Shown: piece by piece, positions 58,250 to 64,000 of the stretch
How the letters are laid out: every line of letters begins with the position of its first letter
Numbering within the stretch: the first letter of the stretch is position 1
Source: Neurospora tetraspora
Lineage: Eukaryota > Ascomycota > Sordariomycetes > Sordariales > Sordariaceae
Reading direction: 5' to 3'
Assembly (NCBI RefSeq): GCF_033439725.1
Contig: NW_026944384.1
Span: forward strand, 5,022,001 to 5,086,000
DNA: 64,000 bases
Program-made: the position numbers and the translations under genes
Notes under the pieces: model-generated
Told to the model about the DNA's origin: nothing
Databases searched by the model: none
Seen by the model: only the letters and a program-made list of their open reading frames with translations

Positions 58250-59060
58250 AATTAGTAGATAGCGTCCGGGTAAACTATAGGGACCCTTCCTTTCGGGTAT
58301 AAAGTGCTCTCCTACCTATAGTTTTATTAGGGTCGTTTCTAATAAGATCTTTTTATTCAATTTAAGAGCTCTTCTTCTTAATTATTACTATTGTAACTAT
58401 TTGAACCCCTACTAGGTTATATTAAACGTTATTTATCTTTATCTTCTATTTGTATTATTTAAATTAGTAGGAACTATTCTTATAGTTCGTATACTTACCC
58501 TCCTTCTTGTACTTATTCTTTTACTTCTAAGACGGTAATAAGGGCTTAGTTACTAAAGTATTAATAGAAGTATCTATAGGATTATTAACGTTATTATTAA
58601 TTAGGGCCTACTTCAATAAGGAGGAGGCTAAATGAAAAGTATTATTATTAAAACGATAGAGATATTTAAGTAATTAGGAATATTACTTAGGTATATCGGT
58701 TCGGTCGGAGAATTATTGCTTCCAATCGATATTTAAAGTAGCGGTAAATCAGCTAACTTTAGCGGCGTCGGACTAAGAATTTATACGAATACGGTAAAGG
58801 ACTTCTTTAAATTGAACGATAAAGGCCGCTATAGAGTCCCTAGAGCCGGATTTTTAATATAGCTAGTAAAATTCTTAATTAGCTCTTTTAACCGTATTGG
58901 GGTCCCCGTATATAAGTTTAAGCTTTTCAATAAGCTTATAGGGAAACCGAGGGCCGTAGACGGCGAAGGCAACGAGTAGCTTCTTAATAACAGGTGATAG
59001 GTAGGCGAGTAGATAGTAAAATTACGTTTTTAAATCGCTAATAATTGGTCTATCTATATA
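58250..59060 (-). pseudogene. Retrotransposon gag remnant
   Basis: Reading the minus strand from about 58,970 downwards gives PRFPYKLIEKLKLIYGDPN, then VKRANxEFYxLYxKSGS, then DSIAAFIVQFKEVLYRIRIN, where x are TAA/TAG codons at expected Gln positions. This helix pattern (FGDPN..RA...L..L.Q....V..Y...F) is that of Gag capsid proteins of fungal LTR elements. Stops at former CAA/CAG codons are what RIP leaves. Confidence 0.68.
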
Positions 59061-59163
59061 GAATTTAGCCTACGTGCTTAAAACCTAGGTTTCAAACTTT
59101 TCTTTACTCCCTAAAAATCTTTCGAAGTAGGGAAGGATTAGCTTTCGTAAAGTAAGCGAATCG

Positions 59164-59595
59164 TGTGACGAACGGCAGTCTGATCTGCCTAAATGAGATA
59201 GCTGAAGGAAGTAAACTATCAGGTGCAGTTCGGTGAAGCCAAAAGGTTCACAACAAGTATCGTTATACGTGCCTCTGATGACGATGGTCTATTGACTACT
59301 GTCGAACTATCTGACAATCTGAGTTCTCCAGTTGTCCCTTTATACTCTGGTGATTCTAGTTACATGTGTCTGGCTCATTGATCGTGAACTGGCTCATGAG
59401 CCTTCAGACGTCTCATGAGCTTCTTCTCGGCTTATGAGCTCTTGACTGTCCCATGAGCCTGTCTTGGTAGATGTGAGCCCTCCTTGTTCCGATCCTGGCT
59501 CTTATTCCTGGGAAGGTTACACCACCCAGCCTTCACGTGGCTGTTGTGTTCCCGGTGGCTTGGTTGGCCCGTGTCATCGCTTAAAGTTCGTAACA
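59164..59595. mobile_element. Solo-LTR-like insertion, lightly mutated
   Basis: 432 bases of normal composition inside the RIP-mutated element. Ends are inverted: TGTGACGAAC on the left, and the right end GTTCGTAACA reverse-complements to TGTTACGAAC. ATCG is present on both sides (59,160-59,163 and 59,596-59,599; one more base can be matched if the end is shifted). TG..CA ends, this size and the short duplication suggest a solo LTR. A small TIR element is the alternative. It contains several CTCATGAG-type palindromes. Confidence 0.65.
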
Positions 59596-59854
59596 ATCGG
59601 GAAGAGAGGAGGCCGAGGTCTTAAAATTAGCGATCTCAATAATTAATTATTTAGTAAGGGAAATAAATTATCGTTGGCATTCTTAAGAATTAATTGACTA
59701 AGCGATCTAGGGGAGCGGTTACTAAAATATTATAATATAAGTAGGGCGAGGATTTATTATTAGAGGAGGCGAGAATAACGAAAGGGAGAGACTCTTCGGG
59801 CGTGCCTACGAAAGAAAGGCGATGGTATTAACTTAAAAAGAGAGTCAAATATAA

Positions 59855-60128
59855 TATAACGGTTCTGAACGAGTTAAGCACAGCGAGCAGTCAAAAGGTT
59901 AAAATGCTATATTTAATAAGGAAAGTAAGAAGGAAGACTATACTAGAAGGGTACAATCGAAATAGGGTTTTATAGTACATGGGATAACAGAGCCCAGACG
60001 GCGCGGGGCAGGCAAACAAGTGGGGCCTGACCAACCAGAGGGCTCGCATCGGCTTACATCATCGGTAAGCCGCATGCAACCGGCTTGGCGGCAACTAAAC
60101 TAAACCCCTGGGCCTTAGCCCCATGACA
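59855..60128 (-). repeat. LTR, right copy (5' LTR of the minus-strand element)
   Basis: 274 bases, less mutated than the left copy: where the copies differ this one more often keeps C in CpA (for example CCTGACCAACCAGAGG against TCTGACTAACTAAAGG). Confidence 0.85.
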
Positions 60129-60133
60129 GTCAA

Positions 60134-61296
60134 CTGATGCCTGGAAACCCATGATGGCGAGGTAGCTCCACTATGCCTCCGGAGTTCGGGGACTAGTCCG
60201 TTGGAAGCCGTCACCACCCATCGGAAGCCTCCGAACGTCTCCCGTAAAACAAGGTGAGAGTTGAGGTGAGTCAGCACTAAATCCCCGAATGGCTCCAGTT
60301 TCCGTTTTGGGAAGGTGTTGGTGATCACCATGGCAACAGATGGAGCAAGTTTGTTGTTCTGAGAAACAGTACATTGTTGTCTTTTCAACACTTTGTTTTT
60401 GTCACTTGGCAGCTTGTAGACATACATACTCAACCCCTTGCCAAGAAAAACAAAAGCAGAAGAGACGTACAAGTAGCAATATGGCTTGGCTATACAGGAT
60501 GTATTTTGACCCTTTCGACTAAGTTTTAACTACTACCACTACTAAGAGAATGAAGGATGCAAATATGGTTCATTGTTTTTGATCGTTTCCCTTTTTGCTC
60601 CCTTAATTCAATCAGGGCGGCCCGTAGTATAGGTCCATGTTGGTGATAAGTCCCCAACTCGAAATGATCATCCATCCATCCATATAATTCATCCATCCTA
60701 CCATCCCAACCAACCGCCCCCTATCTAAACCGCCCCCGCAGCCACAACCATCCTCTCAAGTTCCATAACCGGTTTCTCTCTCCCCTTCCCTTCCAAACCC
60801 TAAATGATGTAAACAATTGGTATCCCTTGAACAGAAAGAAAATGAAAAAAAAAACTCCAGCCAGTTGCGTAATAAGCAAGTGTGATGAGAAAATGAAGTA
60901 GAATGTGAAGAAAGGGATATGCCGGACCGCAAACGGGATATGTGATGAGAAAAGTGTGACCAGAAAAGGGGGGAAAAAAGGGCCCCTTTCCTTTCCTCTC
61001 TCCTCCCTCCTCCTCTTTTGCTTAGCCACCGACCGATGCTGTGCAAAGAACATATATGATAAAATGCTGAATGACGCTCCCAGTCCGTCCGTTCGCCACA
61101 ACCGAAGAAAAAAAAAATCCAGACAATGATAATAGGACACGAAAAAGAAAATAATGGTATCTCTTGCTCCCCTTTCCTTTGCTCTTTCCCTCTTTTTGAG
61201 CCATGTATTTGGCTTTTCGCAGCCAGAATGGTTTGCCCTTTCATTCACGTCTTCACCATCTCTTCACTTCCCGACCAAGTCCCTTCATTCACCACA
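60134..61296. other. Downstream region of the kinase gene
   Basis: Normal composition resumes at once. A CATC microsatellite lies at about 60,670-60,705, and purine/pyrimidine-rich low-complexity sequence at 60,840-61,110. Open frames here (60,095-60,472; 60,721-61,248) are not supported as genes. Confidence 0.5.
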
Positions 61297-64000
61297 CTAA
61301 GACCCAGCAACAGCCCCCCACCGATGCTGCAGCCCATCCGTCCACCTCGCATACAACAGATCCGACAGCGCCTTGCAGTGCTCCATGCCCGCCACCGCCG
61401 GCTGGCCCGGGTACTTTGCCTCGAGCGCCGCCCGCTCGCGCAGCTCCCTGCTGCTGCTCTCCCTTACGCGCTCCTGCTTCTCGGGGGACCGGCTGCTGGC
61501 ATGAGACGACTGCGACGACTCTCTCCGCTGATGGTGCTGGGGTGGTGGAAGTTGATGAGAGGACGAGTTGGAGGATTCCTTTCGTCTATGGGCGGCTTGC
61601 TGTAACTGGGCCTGCTGTTGCTGTTGTAGCTGCTGGGCAAGCTGTTGCGAGCTGGCCTCTCTTCGCTGCTTCTCCTGCTGGAGGACCGGGTGGGAGAGTT
61701 GTTGCTGGAGGGGCGGCGGATTTTCTTTCTTCTGAAGAGACGGGGCGGAATGTTGCTGCAAGAGCTGGGGCTCCTTCTTTTGGGGCGATGGGGTCGGTTG
61801 TATTAGTTGAGGCTGCTGGATTTGGTGGATAGGGGTTCCTGGTGCTGTTGCCATCACAGAAGATGGCCTGCTGCTGCTCGTCCTCTCTGCGGCGGGCTTC
61901 GGTGTGGACAACGGCGCTGCAACAACACTCTCCCGCCTTGGTCTGGGGCTGGCCAAGGGCGTGTTCTGCTGGCTAATCATCAGTTTAGTCGGGCTGGCGG
62001 AAAGCACCGGCTTCTGTGGGGAGCGTGATGGGGTCTGGAGAATGTTTTGGCTATGAGTGACACCGGCTGATGTCGAGGGTCGTTGGTTGAGGTCGCGGTT
62101 CTTGCTCTGCGGTGTGCCGTCTACAGATTTCCTGTGAAGGTGCTGACCGGGCGAGATCTTGCTGGCGTTCAGTAGTGCTGCACTGAGCCTGTTATCCTGT
62201 GATATCGAGGAAAGGAGGTGTCGGAGCAGGTGGTAGGCTCCTTCAGGATCCACCAAGTCGAGATCGGCGAAAGCATCGGACAGATTGGCCAGGGCCTCGC
62301 GTTTTTGTGATGGACCGGTTTGCGCATGAAGCTCTTCGAGCGCAGGCTCAATAGCCTTGTTATAAAGACGACGACCGAGGAGCGCCTCCTTGCTAGTGGG
62401 CTCGATGGGCGTCTGCATCGCGGAAGGAGGTCGGTTCTCGTCATTGGCTACCTCCTGGGGCCTTTCCTGGTGGATTTTCGGACCCTCGTGGTCGGAAGGC
62501 ACACGACGGAAGAGTCGCATAGTAGAACCGGAGTTGCCAAACGACATATCCGTCTGAAGAGGCCTCTTTGCTGCTGCGACAGGCGGTCGTGGTGAGCCTG
62601 TCGAGGTGGAAAGTCGCCGTTGCTGGTGAGCGGCTGCGGCCGATGGTTGTCGCCGTACTGTCGCTTTCCTCACTGTCTGAGGGGTGGAGGGCTGGAGGGG
62701 ACCGTCTCTGACATGCACTCTTCGCATGCCTTCTTCCGTCTCTCGTACTCTAGATGGGTCCCTGGACTTTGTAGGAGTAGTGTCGACGTTCATGGGGTTC
62801 TTGGGCAGCGCAACCGACTTGATGGTCTCGAACACCCACTCGTCATCGTCGTCCTTGGGGCTCATGGTGTGGAGGGTTTCTTGGTAAAAGACGGGAAGCT
62901 TGACACGGTCTTGCTTGGCGTCCCACATCTGCTTGCGCTCGATCAGTTCCTGCAACGCCTCAACCCTTCCAGCTGTGCGGATGAATCGATGCCTGAGCAG
63001 GTCTCTAGCCGTCGGGCGCTGCGCAGGGTCTTTGATCAAACAATGAGCGACGAAGTCCTTGAACTCTCGGCTGAACTTGCCCTCCAGTCGTGGTGGTGGG
63101 TTCTTGGGAATCTGAAAGAGGACCTTCATTGGGTGAATGTTCGCATACGGAGGCTCGCCAACAGCCAGTTCGATGGCAGTGATACCGAGGGACCAGATGT
63201 CGGCCTTGAAGTCGTAGCCAGCCTGCTGAATGACCTCGGGGGCCATCCAGAATGGGGTGCCGACAAAGGTATTGCGTTGAGACTTCATATGTGTCAACTG
63301 CGCTGCAACGCCGAAATCAGCGAGCTTGACCTTTCCGGCTTCCGACAACAGGACATTGGCGGCTTTGATGTCACGATGGATCTTTCCTTCGGCGTGTAGG
63401 TAATCGAGGCCGAGTAGGAGTTCGCGGCAGACGATGGCAAGGTGTACTTCGCTAAAGTTTCCCGGTTTGAGCTGGCGCACAGAGTCTTGTTAGCAAGCAT
63501 AATATAGGTGGGATGCGACAACGACATGACCAGACTTACGAGGTCCAAGCAGGAACCTCCCCCGAGATATTCCATCACGATCCATAGCTTGTGGCCGCGC
63601 AAGAAGCTCGCCCTGTACTGAGTGACGTAAGAGCTGGCGCATGTGCTGAGCACCGAGATCTCTTGTTGGATTTCCTGGATGTCATCTTCGCTGGACTCGA
63701 GGTCAATCTGGCGGGGCGCAAAAAGTTAGTTTTTTTTTGTCGAGGACAGATTGTCATGGAATGCGATGCGATGCGATGCGATGCAGCCCAATGCGACAAG
63801 ACGTACATGTTTGATGGCCACTGTTTCGCCCGTTGTCTTGTCAATTCCCTTGTAAACGACGCCAAAACTGCCTCCTGTGGGTGTTGGCGCACCAAAAAGT
63901 CAGCGTTTCATTTTGAGGTGGTGGCTGGATGTGGAAGTGGGATGTGACTTACGGCCAAGTTCTTCCAGCACTTGGTAGTGGTTGGCGACTCCTTCGTCGG
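61297..64000 (-). CDS. STE20/germinal-centre kinase (MST3/SPS1-like, GCK-III), 5' end outside the window
   Basis: Minus-strand exons 64000-63953 (partial), 63874-63807, 63707-63540 and 63471-61297 give about 819 residues. The kinase domain starts [18 protein letters not shown], then [43 protein letters not shown] and the [11 protein letters not shown] signature of STE20 kinases, with [12 protein letters not shown]. The sequence closely follows mammalian MST3/STK25 and fungal Sps1/Kin3-type kinases of the STRIPAK and polarity network. After about residue 290 come a DEWVF motif, Ser/Pro-rich linkers, a helical segment ([18 protein letters not shown], then [10 protein letters not shown]) that resembles the dimerisation region of GCK-III kinases, and a Gln-rich C-terminal region. 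Only the first few residues before the kinase domain are missing from view. Other GCK subgroups are less likely. Confidence 0.9.
63761..63785 (+). repeat. ATGCG pentanucleotide microsatellite in a kinase intron
   Basis: Four exact ATGCG units and a fifth imperfect one within the intron 63,806-63,708. Confidence 0.9.

Larger units (their letters stand above)
57442..60128 (-). mobile_element. LTR retroelement with gag remains only, minus orientation, RIP-mutated
   Basis: 274-bp LTRs at 57,442-57,715 and 59,855-60,128 (left begins TGTAACGG, right ends CATGACA, so TG..CA is kept at the outer edges). A minus-strand gag-like region lies between them, and a purine run (AGGGGAATAGGGGAGT on the minus strand, 57,718-57,733) abuts the left LTR, as a polypurine tract should for minus orientation. 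The interior is only 2.1 kb including a 432-bp insertion, so pol is deleted or was never present. The flanking 5 bases are ATTAA (57,437-57,441) and GTCAA (60,129-60,133), which RIP could relate. Confidence 0.78.

Noticed and set aside
42102-60133. Centromere or mitochondrial insertion as the source of the AT-rich block
   Set aside because: Paired inverted repeats, paired LTRs and gag-pol remains explain it as nested transposons; no mitochondrial genes were seen.
60095-60472. 125-codon minus-strand frame beside the island
   Set aside because: Its 3' end runs into the LTR, there is no domain, and coding character is weak.
60721-61248. Two overlapping minus-strand frames of 160-175 codons rich in Phe, Arg, Glu
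   Set aside because: Low-complexity 3' flank of the kinase; composition explains the lack of stops.
1-64000. tRNA, rRNA or CRISPR features
   Set aside because: No tRNA-like A/B box pair with a fold, no rRNA segment and no regularly spaced repeats with unique spacers were noticed on reading; a covariance-model scan would be needed to exclude small RNAs.

Overview
The window is nuclear DNA of a filamentous ascomycete. Short introns with GTAAGT-like donors, internal CTAAC branch sites and CAG/TAG acceptors, the gene families present and, above all, a block of repeats mutated by C-to-T/G-to-A change at CpA/TpG (repeat-induced point mutation, RIP) point to Neurospora or a close relative in the Sordariales. 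No database search was possible, so species and locus names are not claimed.

Region 1 (1-42,100) is ordinary gene-rich euchromatin with 15 protein genes. In order: a P5B-type vacuolar ATPase (+); a CFA-synthase/coclaurine N-methyltransferase-like methyltransferase (+); a small NDUFB2/AGGG-like complex I subunit (-); a BUR1/CDK9-type transcription kinase (+); an unrecognised membrane protein (-); a Pop8-like RNase P/MRP subunit (+); TPR protein phosphatase 5 (-); a small single-span membrane protein (-); a BNI1/SepA-type formin (+); a DUF2264 protein (+); phosphoserine aminotransferase (-); 5-hydroxyisourate hydrolase (+); a small unrecognised protein (-); a peroxisomal alpha-methylacyl-CoA racemase-like CoA transferase (-); a mitochondrial CGFS glutaredoxin (+); and CAF16, a soluble ABC ATPase of the CCR4-NOT complex (-), which makes 16 with CAF16 counted. 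They are housekeeping or regulatory genes with no sign of a pathway cluster. Several pairs share divergent promoters.

Region 2 (42,093-60,133) is an 18-kb AT-rich, RIP-mutated island made of nested mobile elements. The outermost is a 15.3-kb structure with 116-bp terminal inverted repeats and an exact 9-bp target duplication (Mutator-like architecture, about 4.1 kb without its insertion). Inside it lies an 11.2-kb Ty3/Gypsy retrotransposon with 262-bp LTRs. Its integrase is split by a further 3.6-kb element with about 235-bp direct repeats. Next to the outer element is a 2.7-kb gag-only LTR element on the minus strand (274-bp LTRs), carrying a much less mutated 432-bp solo-LTR-like insertion. 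All coding regions are dead: zinc-knuckle, protease and reverse-transcriptase catalytic codons have been changed in the way RIP predicts.

Region 3 (60,134-64,000) returns to normal composition and holds most of a germinal-centre/STE20-family kinase (MST3/SPS1-like, -) whose N-terminal end lies beyond the window.
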